Shown here piece after piece: positions 25,059 to 33,494 of a DNA stretch of 35,375 nucleotides. Location of the stretch: NCBI GenBank assembly GCA_016342595.1, contig JAEINY010000040.1, forward strand, positions 1-35,375, written 5' to 3'. Origin of the DNA: Marinilabiliaceae bacterium (GTDB lineage: Bacteria; Bacteroidota; Bacteroidia; Bacteroidales; Marinilabiliaceae). The notes beneath the pieces are model-generated. The model was not told the origin of the DNA and made no database searches. It worked only from the letters and a program-made list of their open reading frames with translations. Position numbers and translations under genes: made by a program. Positions within the stretch are counted from its first letter, which is position 1. Every line of letters begins with the position of its first letter.

Positions 25059-28000
25059 ATGAATCAAGTTCAAATATATACAATCGTGCGCAGAGCAGTG
25101 ATCATGCTATTGATCTTGCTTGTTATGCCGCAACTTTTTGCACAAAATCCTCAGCAGAAAACCACTGCTTACGAGGTAACTGGTGTTGTGAAAGACCATC
25201 AAGATAACCCTGTTAAGGGGGCTCTTTTAACTCTCCAGGAGAGGATCGAAAGTGTGCAAAGTGACAGTGCCGGAACCTTCCGAATGAATGTTCTCAGTTC
25301 GGATATATTGATTTGTAAAAACAAAGGGTACAGTACCCAAAAGATCTCCATGAAGGCGGGTAGCCGTCACGTGGAGATCAGTATGGAGCCGCTTTTACAC
25401 GATGAGGAAGCGGTAGAGGTAGCTTTTGGTACTTATTCCAAACGGGCTTTGGCCGGTAGTATGTCAACGATTCACAGTGATAAGGTGAAGAAAAATGCTG
25501 TGAATCAGATTGAACAGGCCATGAATGGAACCTTGTCCGGATTGTATTCTGTGAAAAACGGCGGGCAGGAATTCAGCCGGTCTAATTATAACTATTACTT
25601 GAGGGGTATCGCTACCACTGGTGATGCCAGACCTTTAATATTAGTAGATGGTGTGGATGGTAATATCGACCTGTTGGATCCTAAAGAGGTGGAAAGTATC
25701 ACCGTCTTAAAAGATGCGGCTGAACTGGCCATGTACGGTGTGCGCGGTGCAAATGGGGTGATTTTAATCACTACTAAGCGTGGTAACACGGAGAATAATT
25801 TCATGAATGTAGAGATGAAGTTAGGGGTGCAAACACCTGCCGTTATTTCTGATAAGCTTAATTCATACCAATATACCACATTGCACAATGAAGCGAATGT
25901 GAACGATGGTAAGAGTCCGATCTATGATCCCGAACAATATCTCAATCCGGATGATCCCTACCGCTATGCGGATACTGATTTTCCTGGGCTGTTTCTAAAG
26001 GATAAGTCCATGTTTCAGAATTATACCTTTTCTACCGGAGGTGGTAATGATGTAGCTCAATACTATTGCTTAGTGGGTTACATGAAGCAAGACGGACTGT
26101 TTGATTTGCCATCAGGATATGATGGCGTGAATCAGGCCAATAACGAGCGTTTTAATTTCCGGACTAACCTGGATGTGGCATTGGGCAAAGGATTTTCTTT
26201 AAATACTAATATTGCAGCTGTATATGATGAACGTCGTTCGCCATGGATGAATACAACTGTTTCCAGCAGTAATAATTCGCTTTTTAATAAACTGATGACT
26301 ATTCCTGCCAGTGCCTATCCACTTATCAATCCCGATGGATCGTTGGGAGGGACGGCTGAATATTTGGATAATCCTCTGGGCTTATTGCAAGCTGGTCGTC
26401 GTCGGGAGAGTACACGCCAGTTAACAGCACAGGTAAAGCTGGTTAAAGATTTAAGTTATTATGTGAAGGGATTGAGCGCCAATGTGATGTATGGTTTCGA
26501 AAATTTTAACTCCTATTATCAGGGCCGTTATACAAAGTTTGCTGTTTATCAGCTAGAGGCGGATGATACCTATACGCAATATGGTACTGAAGATACAAAA
26601 GTGACTGCTACCGGAGGGCAGATGAGTGATTATTATAATGATATGAACGTAACTGCCGGATTGGATTACAACCGACGCTTTGGTAAGCATCAACTCACCG
26701 GTACACTTGTGTACAACCAATATACAATACGTGTAAGTGGAGATAATCCGGCTTACAAATGGTTAGGGACAAGTGGGCGTCTTTTATATGGTTTCAATAA
26801 CCGCTATTTTGCCCAGTTCACAGCTGCCTATCATGGTTCCAATAATTTTGCAAGAGGTGAGCGTTACGATTTTTTTCCGGCAGCTGCTGTAGCGTGGGTG
26901 ATGTCTGAGGAGGACTTCTTGCAGACCAGTGCTTTTATTTCCTATCTAAAAATGAGGGCTTCCTATGGTTTAACAGGAAATGACCGTAATGGGGGCTCCC
27001 GTTTTATGTACCGTCAAAGTTTTTACAATAAGGGCGGTTATGGTTTTGGTAATCCCAATGGTTCTTCCAAAGGTGCCTATGAAGGTACTTTGGGTAACCC
27101 GGATGCTACCTGGGAAACAGCAGCAAAATTCAATTTGGGCATCGATTTCGGTGCTATGGAGAATGCATTGAACCTTTCGGTAGATTATTTTCATGAGAAT
27201 CGAAGCGATATCCTGGTGCAACAGGCCAATGTGGTGCCGGCCTTAATTGGAATTGGCCTGCCTCAATATAATGCCGGGCGCATTACGAATCAGGGTGTGG
27301 AACTGGATGTTAACTATAGCAAACGATTTGGCAATCTGCTTGTGTCTACCGGTTTTAACATCATGATGGTGAAGAGCAATATTGAGGATTTAAAGGAAGT
27401 AGCCTATCCTGAGCAGGAGCAGTACAGGAATCGTCAGGGACATGCGGTTACCAGCCGATTTGGTTTTATTGCGGATGGATTGTACACCAATCAGTCCGAA
27501 ATTGATGCGGCAGGTCTGGTATCATCATTTGGCCAGTTAGCACCGGGTGACATTAAATACCGGGATATGAATGGGGATGGTGTCATTAATGATGCCGATA
27601 AAACAGTTATTGGGCATTCGTTGCCCGAAACGATTTATGGGGTCAATCTCGCATTAGAATATAAAGGATTTGATTTTTATTGTCTGGGTGAGGGCGCAGC
27701 TAATTATGAGACGCACATTCGACCCGGTCAATTTTCAACATATGCCTATTTGAATCGTTGGATCAGTGAAAGCGAAAGTGCTGCATCAACCTATCCGCGC
27801 TTGACTTTTGAAAGTGAGCATAACCAACAGACCTCTACGTATTGGCAAGAAAAAGGAAAACTATTTCGTTTAGCTACCATCGAGGTGGGATATACTTTGC
27901 CCGATAACTGGGTACGTCGTTTGGCTGTTTCAAAAGTACGCATGTACATCAATGCCGATCATGTGTACTCCACGATGAATGATCGTGAAGGACGGGATTT

Positions 28001-28076
28001 TGAAGCTCCGGGAGCCGGTTACACAGAATATCCAATGATGAAGACGGTTCAGTTTGGCTTATCTGTAAATCTTTAA
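25059..28076 (+). CDS. SusC-like TonB-dependent transporter with divergent TonB-box segment (SusC3)
   Basis: A 1005-residue SusC-family porin without STN domain. Signal peptide to about residue 29 (MPQLFAQ). Carboxypeptidase-regulatory-like domain at about 38-112. The usual DEVVVVGYG segment is replaced around residues 116-128 by EEAVEVAFGTYSK, so the TonB-contact region is unusual. The plug is otherwise normal, with LILVDGVDGNIDLLDP and the MYGVRGANGVILITTKRG block. The barrel ends with KTVQFGLSVNL. It starts 35 bp after SusD2 and precedes SusD3 by 19 bp. The second pair may take a differently sized product of the same glycan or a second glycan from the same source. Confidence 0.95.
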   Translation: MNQVQIYTIVRRAVIMLLILLVMPQLFAQNPQQKTTAYEVTGVVKDHQDNPVKGALLTLQERIESVQSDSAGTFRMNVLSSDILICKNKGYSTQKISMKAGSRHVEISMEPLLHDEEAVEVAFGTYSKRALAGSMSTIHSDKVKKNAVNQIEQAMNGTLSGLYSVKNGGQEFSRSNYNYYLRGIATTGDARPLILVDGVDGNIDLLDPKEVESITVLKDAAELAMYGVRGANGVILITTKRGNTENNFMNVEMKLGVQTPAVISDKLNSYQYTTLHNEANVNDGKSPIYDPEQYLNPDDPYRYADTDFPGLFLKDKSMFQNYTFSTGGGNDVAQYYCLVGYMKQDGLFDLPSGYDGVNQANNERFNFRTNLDVALGKGFSLNTNIAAVYDERRSPWMNTTVSSSNNSLFNKLMTIPASAYPLINPDGSLGGTAEYLDNPLGLLQAGRRRESTRQLTAQVKLVKDLSYYVKGLSANVMYGFENFNSYYQGRYTKFAVYQLEADDTYTQYGTEDTKVTATGGQMSDYYNDMNVTAGLDYNRRFGKHQLTGTLVYNQYTIRVSGDNPAYKWLGTSGRLLYGFNNRYFAQFTAAYHGSNNFARGERYDFFPAAAVAWVMSEEDFLQTSAFISYLKMRASYGLTGNDRNGGSRFMYRQSFYNKGGYGFGNPNGSSKGAYEGTLGNPDATWETAAKFNLGIDFGAMENALNLSVDYFHENRSDILVQQANVVPALIGIGLPQYNAGRITNQGVELDVNYSKRFGNLLVSTGFNIMMVKSNIEDLKEVAYPEQEQYRNRQGHAVTSRFGFIADGLYTNQSEIDAAGLVSSFGQLAPGDIKYRDMNGDGVINDADKTVIGHSLPETIYGVNLALEYKGFDFYCLGEGAANYETHIRPGQFSTYAYLNRWISESESAASTYPRLTFESEHNQQTSTYWQEKGKLFRLATIEVGYTLPDNWVRRLAVSKVRMYINADHVYSTMNDREGRDFEAPGAGYTEYPMMKTVQFGLSVNL

Positions 28077-28095
28077 TCAGCAAAAAAGAGAGATT

Positions 28096-29841
28096 ATGAA
28101 ATGCTTAAAAAATATATTTTTACTACTGGTACTGGCTTCGCTATTCTCGTGCGAGGATATGTTAGAACCCGAACTGGATGGTACTCTAAAAGAAGAAGGT
28201 ATTTGGGAAAGTAATGAATGGGCGTTTGGTTTTTTAAACAATGCCTATCAAAAACTACCCAACGGCTATAACCGCATTTCCAACGCCATGTTGGCAGCTG
28301 CCAGTGATGAGGCCGTTTGTCCCGATCCCTTGAGTGCCATTAAAGGGTTTAATGATGGTACCTGGAGTCCGCATAACATCATTGAAAACGTTTGGAATAA
28401 AAATTACGAAGGCATTCGGAAGGTGAATACATTTCTGGAGAAAATCGATGAAGTACCACTGCCACGTAAGTCCAATTCATTGGGGACGGATGAGAGTATC
28501 ATACGTACCCGGGAACGCATGAAGGGAGAAGCCCGCTTTTTACGTGCTTACTTCTATTTTGAGCTGGTGAAACGTTATGGAGGTGTACCGTTGACCGATA
28601 AGGTACTTACCCCGCAGGAAGCAGCTGATTTATCACGTGCTGATATAGATGCCTGTTTTCAATTTATTTTTGATGATTGCGATACAGCCGCGGTTCGTTT
28701 GCCCCGTAAATATGGAATTGTTCCCGTTGAAGTAGGTTTTAATGAGGCCAAAGATATTGGACGGGCTACTTCGGGTGCTGCACTGGCACTGAAAGCAAGA
28801 GCTTTATTGTATTTCGCCAGTCCTTTGTTTAATAAAGAAAATGATATAACACGCTGGGAAAAAGCGAGCGAAGCAGCAAAGGAAGTCATTGATTATACCC
28901 TTTATGAGGATGGTAGTGGAGGAGCTATTTATAAAGTTAATCGCTTCACGTCAACGGTCAATATGTCAGATTTGTTTTCAACCAATTCTGTGTTACCACA
29001 GTATCACAATGAAATTGTTTTCTCTACCCGTTACAATAATAATTCGACCCTAGAGCGACAAAATGCACCCATTTCATACGGGGCCAAAGGATTAACCAAT
29101 CCCACTCAAAATCTGGTGGAGTGTTTTCCAATGAAGAATGGTAAACCAATTACTGATCCTTCTTCGCGTTATAATCCCAATGATCCCTTTCGTAATCGTG
29201 ATCCCCGTTTGGCCATGACGGTTTTGGCTAATGGGGTTAATTTCTCAGTGAATGATAAGAGTGGAAAACTGGAAACCTTTCAGGGGGGGATAGATGGACC
29301 GGAGGCATATCCCAATGCCACAAAAACGGGTTATTATTTGCAGAAGTTTATTATGCCTTATGCAGTGTGGGAAGGTCGTTCTGTGAATGTAACCCGCACC
29401 TGGATCTTAATTCGATTTGCTGAGTTGTATTTGAATTATGCCGAAGCCAGAAATGAAGCATTCGGGCCTGATGCCGAAGTGTATGCTGCTTTGAAGCAAT
29501 TGCGCCGAAGAGCTGGTTTTAGGCCTTCGGATGTGCAGGCAGGCTTATCGCAAGAAGAAATGCGTGTGGTGATTCGTAATGAACGACGAATAGAGCTGGC
29601 TTTCGAAGAGCATCGTTTTTTTGATGTTCGACGCTGGAGACTTTATGATGATCCTCAACAACGTGAAGATCTATTGAAAATCCGAGGGGTAACTATCACG
29701 AAAGACGATGATGGTAACCTGGTTTATGATACAGAGCAGGTGGTTCAGAACAGGGTCTTTACTGATAATATGTATTGGTACCCAATTCCGGCCTCCGAAC
29801 TCCTAAAAAGTAATGCGTTAGAACAAAATCCCGGTTGGTAA
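28096..29841 (+). CDS. SusD-like glycan-binding lipoprotein (SusD3)
   Basis: A 581-residue SusD/RagB lipoprotein. Lipobox LFSC gives lipidated C19, followed by EDMLEPEL. The conserved GEARFLRAYFYFELVKRYGG helix lies near residue 145-165, VIRNERRIELAFEEHRFFDV near 490-515, and the C-terminal LEQNPGW closes the protein. It is the partner of SusC3 by position. It resembles SusD2 more than SusD1 in these blocks, suggesting that pairs 2 and 3 share a more recent ancestry with each other. Confidence 0.95.
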   Translation: MKCLKNIFLLLVLASLFSCEDMLEPELDGTLKEEGIWESNEWAFGFLNNAYQKLPNGYNRISNAMLAAASDEAVCPDPLSAIKGFNDGTWSPHNIIENVWNKNYEGIRKVNTFLEKIDEVPLPRKSNSLGTDESIIRTRERMKGEARFLRAYFYFELVKRYGGVPLTDKVLTPQEAADLSRADIDACFQFIFDDCDTAAVRLPRKYGIVPVEVGFNEAKDIGRATSGAALALKARALLYFASPLFNKENDITRWEKASEAAKEVIDYTLYEDGSGGAIYKVNRFTSTVNMSDLFSTNSVLPQYHNEIVFSTRYNNNSTLERQNAPISYGAKGLTNPTQNLVECFPMKNGKPITDPSSRYNPNDPFRNRDPRLAMTVLANGVNFSVNDKSGKLETFQGGIDGPEAYPNATKTGYYLQKFIMPYAVWEGRSVNVTRTWILIRFAELYLNYAEARNEAFGPDAEVYAALKQLRRRAGFRPSDVQAGLSQEEMRVVIRNERRIELAFEEHRFFDVRRWRLYDDPQQREDLLKIRGVTITKDDDGNLVYDTEQVVQNRVFTDNMYWYPIPASELLKSNALEQNPGW

Positions 29842-29905
29842 GAATGCTGCCAACCATAATTAAAATAGTATAGTCAATTCAAATTAACTGTGTAAAATTA
29901 GTAGT

Positions 29906-31786
29906 ATGAAAAAACTTTTATCTTTAGTATTAATTTCTTTCGTGGTTCTATCAGCCAATGCAGCTGTACTACGAGTAGCGGCATCAGGTGATAATTCAGA
30001 TGGTTCATCATGGGCCAAAGCTTTTCAAACCATTCAGGGTGCGCTGGCAGTGGCTACCGTTGGTGATGAAGTGTGGGTGAGTCAAGGTACCTATGTGATA
30101 TCAACAGAAGCCACACAGCTTAGTATGGTATCGGGTGTTAATGTATATGGTGGTTTTGCGGGTACTGAAACGACCCTTAATGCCCGTAGTACTAATGCGG
30201 CTTTAACAGTTGTAACGTACGATGAAGCGGCGACTGAAACATTCAGACTGTTGGTAAGTGTAGATCTGGATGATGCCACTTTGTGGGACGGTTTTACTTT
30301 TGATGGTAAGAACGGCGCCCGGGGTGTGACGCTTTCCGGTAATTGTACGCTGAATAATTCGGTGGTAAAAAATTGTACGGTAGAAAATGGATCTGGTGCA
30401 GCTGTTTATATGAGGGCAGGTAGTGGATTTGTGCCTGTCACCTTGAGTAGTTGTGATTTATTGAATAATACCATAGAGGTGACAACTGCCAATACGTCCT
30501 CCATTGGTGGAGCTGGAGTATTTGTTAAAGAGGGCTCTAAAATGGCTCTTATCTCTAATTGTAATATTGCAAACAATACCATTGATGGTATTGAAGGAAG
30601 TGGTACACTCATTGCTATGGGAGCTGGTATATTAATTACTGAAGGCGTTATTCGCGATTGTTACATCAATAATAATAACGTAGTCAACAGCGCAAATGCT
30701 ACGTATTCATCCAATAATTTTACAGCTGGTGCCATCGCCATTATACCTGAGAAAGTGGATGTGGAGGCCAATGAAGTGTTGATTGAAGGATGTACCATTA
30801 CAAATTGTACCAGTATTTCACGTGGAGGGGCTATTTTGATTGATCCACGTTGGTCAGGTCAGTACCATGGTAATTATACCATCTCAAAAACGATTATCCG
30901 TAATAATAAATCAAATGTTGTGGGTGGAGGTATTTTAGCTACTGCACCTACCAAGCAGACAGGTACTGGATGGACACTGAATATTAATAACAGTGTAATT
31001 GCCAATAACACAGGTAAAACTGGTGGTGGAATGTACATGAATATTGGAATGGTTTTAAATATCACCAACTCAACCATTGTGAATAATCAATCTACAGTCA
31101 CTTATGGTGGTGGTGGTATCTTTATGCAAGGTGCAGCTAATCATACCATAACAGCGACCCTTAAAAACACCCTGTTATGGGGGAATGTGTATAATGGTAC
31201 GAGCAGTGCTATTGCCCAAATTAGAAACAATCAACAGGCCTCTACGGTTATTTTTTCTGCTATTCAAGATTATGATGAAGTAGCTGCAGATTGGGGAACG
31301 GCTTTATTAGGTGATAATATTCTATTGGAAACAGCTAATGATGCAGCTTTTGATGCACCTGCCTTTTTTGCTCCCGCATCGGCAGCAGGCTATGGGGTGG
31401 CGGATGCCTTGACCGCTGATTGGCACATCACAGAAAATTCGGCTTGTATTGATTATGGCGATGACTATTTGGCCGATGATCTGGATGGTAATTTACGACC
31501 TAAAGGTGATTTTTCAGATATTGGTGCTTACGAGTTCGATTCATTTAATCCGCCAACAAGCCTGGATGAGGTTCCGGAAAAGACCAAACAGTTCTCTGTG
31601 TATTCCGATGTCAATGGTATTGTTGTTAATACCGAGGTGGATGGTTCATTACAAGTGTATAGTATAACCGGTCAATTGCTGAAGGCTGTCAATGCCCACA
31701 GAGGTGAAAATCGTATCCATTTACAGAATAAACAGATGGTGATTGTATTATTCGAAGGAGTAGCACAGAAGGTGATAGTGAAGTAA
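29906..31786 (+). CDS. Secreted right-handed parallel beta-helix protein with T9SS-like tail
   Basis: A 626-residue protein with signal peptide (MKKLLSLVLISFVVLSANA). The first coil is the typical SSWAKAFQTIQGAL...GDEVWVSQGTY pattern of pectin-lyase-fold proteins, followed by many short repeats rich in N, T, G and S (NNSVVKNCTV, NCNIANNTI, NNSVIANNTGKTGGGM) over about 110-420. The last 70 residues (KQFSVYSDVNG to KVIVK) look like a shortened T9SS type-A sorting domain. I see no catalytic signature of a named lyase family; it could be a lyase, an epimerase-like enzyme or a non-catalytic glycan-binding or adhesin protein. It is the last gene of the PL8-SusCD2-SusCD3 operon, 64 bp after SusD3, and is followed by a strong terminator. 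With PL8 it is the second operon product predicted to leave by T9SS. Confidence 0.8.
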   Translation: MKKLLSLVLISFVVLSANAAVLRVAASGDNSDGSSWAKAFQTIQGALAVATVGDEVWVSQGTYVISTEATQLSMVSGVNVYGGFAGTETTLNARSTNAALTVVTYDEAATETFRLLVSVDLDDATLWDGFTFDGKNGARGVTLSGNCTLNNSVVKNCTVENGSGAAVYMRAGSGFVPVTLSSCDLLNNTIEVTTANTSSIGGAGVFVKEGSKMALISNCNIANNTIDGIEGSGTLIAMGAGILITEGVIRDCYINNNNVVNSANATYSSNNFTAGAIAIIPEKVDVEANEVLIEGCTITNCTSISRGGAILIDPRWSGQYHGNYTISKTIIRNNKSNVVGGGILATAPTKQTGTGWTLNINNSVIANNTGKTGGGMYMNIGMVLNITNSTIVNNQSTVTYGGGGIFMQGAANHTITATLKNTLLWGNVYNGTSSAIAQIRNNQQASTVIFSAIQDYDEVAADWGTALLGDNILLETANDAAFDAPAFFAPASAAGYGVADALTADWHITENSACIDYGDDYLADDLDGNLRPKGDFSDIGAYEFDSFNPPTSLDEVPEKTKQFSVYSDVNGIVVNTEVDGSLQVYSITGQLLKAVNAHRGENRIHLQNKQMVIVLFEGVAQKVIVK

Positions 31787-31804
31787 AGATTTAAATTAAA
31801 CATT

Positions 31805-31826
31805 AATCCCGATAGCTATCAGGATT
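31805..31826. repeat. Near-perfect palindrome AATCCCGATAGCTATCAGGATT
   Basis: AATCC and GGATT arms flank the perfect palindrome GATAGCTATC. From memory, similar CCCGATAGCTATCGGG palindromes occur often in intergenic DNA of Bacteroidota; this copy carries one change. It lies just before the operon terminator. Confidence 0.5.
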
Positions 31827-31849
31827 GATTTTGTATCTTTAGATATAAT

Positions 31850-31882
31850 AAAAGAGGTCACTCCAAATAGTGACCTCTTTTT
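31850..31882 (+). terminator. Strong Rho-independent terminator ending the PL8/SusCD operon
   Basis: A perfect 13-bp stem pairs AAAAGAGGTCACT (31850-31862) with AGTGACCTCTTTT (31869-31881) across a 6-nt loop, with T-run. Because the stem starts with A4 it could also work on the minus strand. Confidence 0.9.
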
Positions 31883-32380
31883 GCTTTTCAATTCAAATAG
31901 TAGGCAGGTAAGAGTTGCACTCTAAGCAACTAATAATTCCTGAAAACCGGGCTCTTTGCCCTGCCAGGACTGGTGAAAGAGAGCCAGCACGGCTTTGAAC
32001 TAAACCGGGATAGGCTAAAAATAATCTCCATTGCTTTTTTTTTTTACAGGATGGCATTGTTGATTACCAGCATGAATATTTTTCCCGGCAGGATGACTGG
32101 TCACGGAAACAGGATGGCCCCCAAAAGCAACCGAAAGGTGTTAAAATCGCCCTGATCGGCAATATTTTTAAAAGGGGATATTAATAGTTCAACAGCTTGA
32201 ACATTTTTTCCGGCAGGGCTGGCGAAAACACAGACAGGGTATTTCGAGGATGCGGAAGGACAATCAAAGTAAGCCTTAGGCCTGCCAAGATATTGCAAAG
32301 GTTAAAAGCAGTGCCTGCAAAAGCACTACTTTCTTGCCTTTTAAGGTAAATCACCAGTCTTTTATGCTCTAAATGTAGTA
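31883..32380. other. Gene-poor junction, probable decayed mobile-element DNA
   Basis: No recognisable gene on either strand. Short imperfect repeats recur: CCGGCAGGATGACTGG (about 32087-32102), CCGGCAGGGCTGGCG (about 32210-32225) and the related GCCAGGACTGGTGAAAG (about 31961-31978). There is an 11-T run at 32035-32045. Several unrelated short open frames cross it with no known motif. The adjacent IS66 TnpA-like ORF suggests an insertion-sequence scar between the PUL and the next operon. Confidence 0.35.
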
Positions 32381-32515
32381 CTAGCTATTCTTCTTTTTCC
32401 AGTAATAAAAGGTTGATGGGGCAATGTCTTGATTGGTGCAAAAGTCATGTGCATTCAAGCCTGACTCCTGATACTCCTTAGGTAGCTTTTTTAATGTTGC
32501 ATTGTTCATTTTCAT
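32381..32515 (-). CDS. 44-residue IS66 TnpA-like HTH protein (probable remnant)
   Basis: The minus strand from ATG 32515-32513 to TAG 32383-32381 encodes MKMNNATLKKLPKEYQESGL, then NAHDFCTNQDIAPSTFYYWK. The pattern W/Y-x-ESGL-x6-FC-x5-I-x2-STF-x-YW is that of the N-terminal helix-turn-helix of IS66-family accessory protein TnpA (OrfA). Full TnpA proteins are about 90-120 residues, so this is a truncated or stand-alone HTH. No TnpB or TnpC follows. It marks likely past IS66 activity at the PUL boundary. A second in-frame ATG lies two codons in. Confidence 0.55.
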   Translation of the reverse strand: MKMNNATLKKLPKEYQESGLNAHDFCTNQDIAPSTFYYWKKKNS

Positions 32516-32584
32516 CTTTTTTACGCAAAATTAAAAAGTAATCGTCTTCAGGCAAAGATGTATGAGGCTGAATGGATATAGTTA

Positions 32585-32609
32585 AAAAACGTATGGCAAT
32601 TACGTTTTT
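32585..32609. promoter_or_regulatory. Inverted repeat upstream of the ABC/GTPase/Fe-S operon, candidate operator
   Basis: AAAAACGTA (32585-32593) and TACGTTTTT (32601-32609) are perfect 9-bp arms around TGGCAAT. It lies 64 bp before the ABC gene start, with no T-run after it, so an operator is more likely than a terminator. No exact TAnnTTTG is present; AATCTTTG near 32640 is the closest -7 candidate. Confidence 0.45.
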
Positions 32610-32672
32610 AAGCTGTTTTATAACGCTTTAATTTTTCAGAATCTTTGTTTTTGAAAATAAAAAACAATAAAA

Positions 32673-33467
32673 ATGGAAATAAAAAGCATCACCCTTATTG
32701 GCGGGATAAATAAAGATGGTACGGCTGAAACGATAAGAAATATTGAAATCTATCAAGGTGAAATTTATGGAATTGTTGGCCCAACAGGAAGTGGGAAAAG
32801 CCAATTGATATCAGATATTGAACAGTTGGCTCAAAAAGATACAACCACAAAACGACAAATACTTATTAATGGTAGAGTACCAGAATATAATTTTCGAATC
32901 GATCCCCGTAGAAAAATGGTTGCACAATTATCGCAAAACATGAACTTTTTTGCCGATATGTGCGTTTCCGATTTTCTTCTATTACATGCCAAATGCCGCG
33001 GCAAAAAAAATGTAGACATTTCATCTATTCTTAAACTGACAAATAGCCTTACTGGTGAACCGGTGAAACAAAACGATAACCTGACAGCATTAAGTGGAGG
33101 ACAAACACGGGCTCTTATGGTTGCCGATGTTGCTGTAATAAGTAAATCACCAATTGTATTAATTGATGAAATTGAGAATGCTGGAATAAAAAAGAATGAA
33201 GCTCTCGAAATGTTGTCAGATACAGGTAAAATCATACTGGTTGTGACTCACGATCCTGTATTGGCTCTTTCGTGTCATAAAAGGATAATCATGCAAAACG
33301 GCGGCATGCAGGGCATAATAACAGGTACATACCTGGAAAAATCCATATCGAAACAACTTAATGAGATTGACAAAACAGTACTGGCTTTAAGAGATGATGT
33401 TAGAAATGGAAAACAATTAGAAAAACTTGATTTCGAATTTTCCAATTCAGAACCTACTTTCATTTAA
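32673..33467 (+). CDS. Stand-alone ABC-type ATPase, first gene of a three-gene operon
   Basis: A 264-residue soluble ATP-binding cassette protein. Walker A is GPTGSGKS (36-43), the signature motif LSGGQ (140-144), Walker B ends with D165-E166 in [10 protein letters not shown], and the switch histidine is H193 in VVTHD. A C-terminal tail of about 45 residues follows the core. There is no membrane segment and no permease or substrate-binding protein next to it, so it is not an ordinary transporter cassette. It is followed after 27 bp by a P-loop GTPase-like protein and then a 4Fe-4S protein. I do not recognise the specific family. Its partners suggest an energy-driven step in assembly or activation of a metal centre. 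Base use looks more A/T-rich than in the PUL genes (by eye). Confidence 0.8.
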   Translation: MEIKSITLIGGINKDGTAETIRNIEIYQGEIYGIVGPTGSGKSQLISDIEQLAQKDTTTKRQILINGRVPEYNFRIDPRRKMVAQLSQNMNFFADMCVSDFLLLHAKCRGKKNVDISSILKLTNSLTGEPVKQNDNLTALSGGQTRALMVADVAVISKSPIVLIDEIENAGIKKNEALEMLSDTGKIILVVTHDPVLALSCHKRIIMQNGGMQGIITGTYLEKSISKQLNEIDKTVLALRDDVRNGKQLEKLDFEFSNSEPTFI

Positions 33468-33494
33468 AACCAATTCAATTAATATTATTATCCT

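Noticed and set aside
32101..32298. 65-codon minus-strand frame in the junction
   Set aside because: No known domain, several equally long frames on the other strand, and it crosses short repeats; not supported as a gene.
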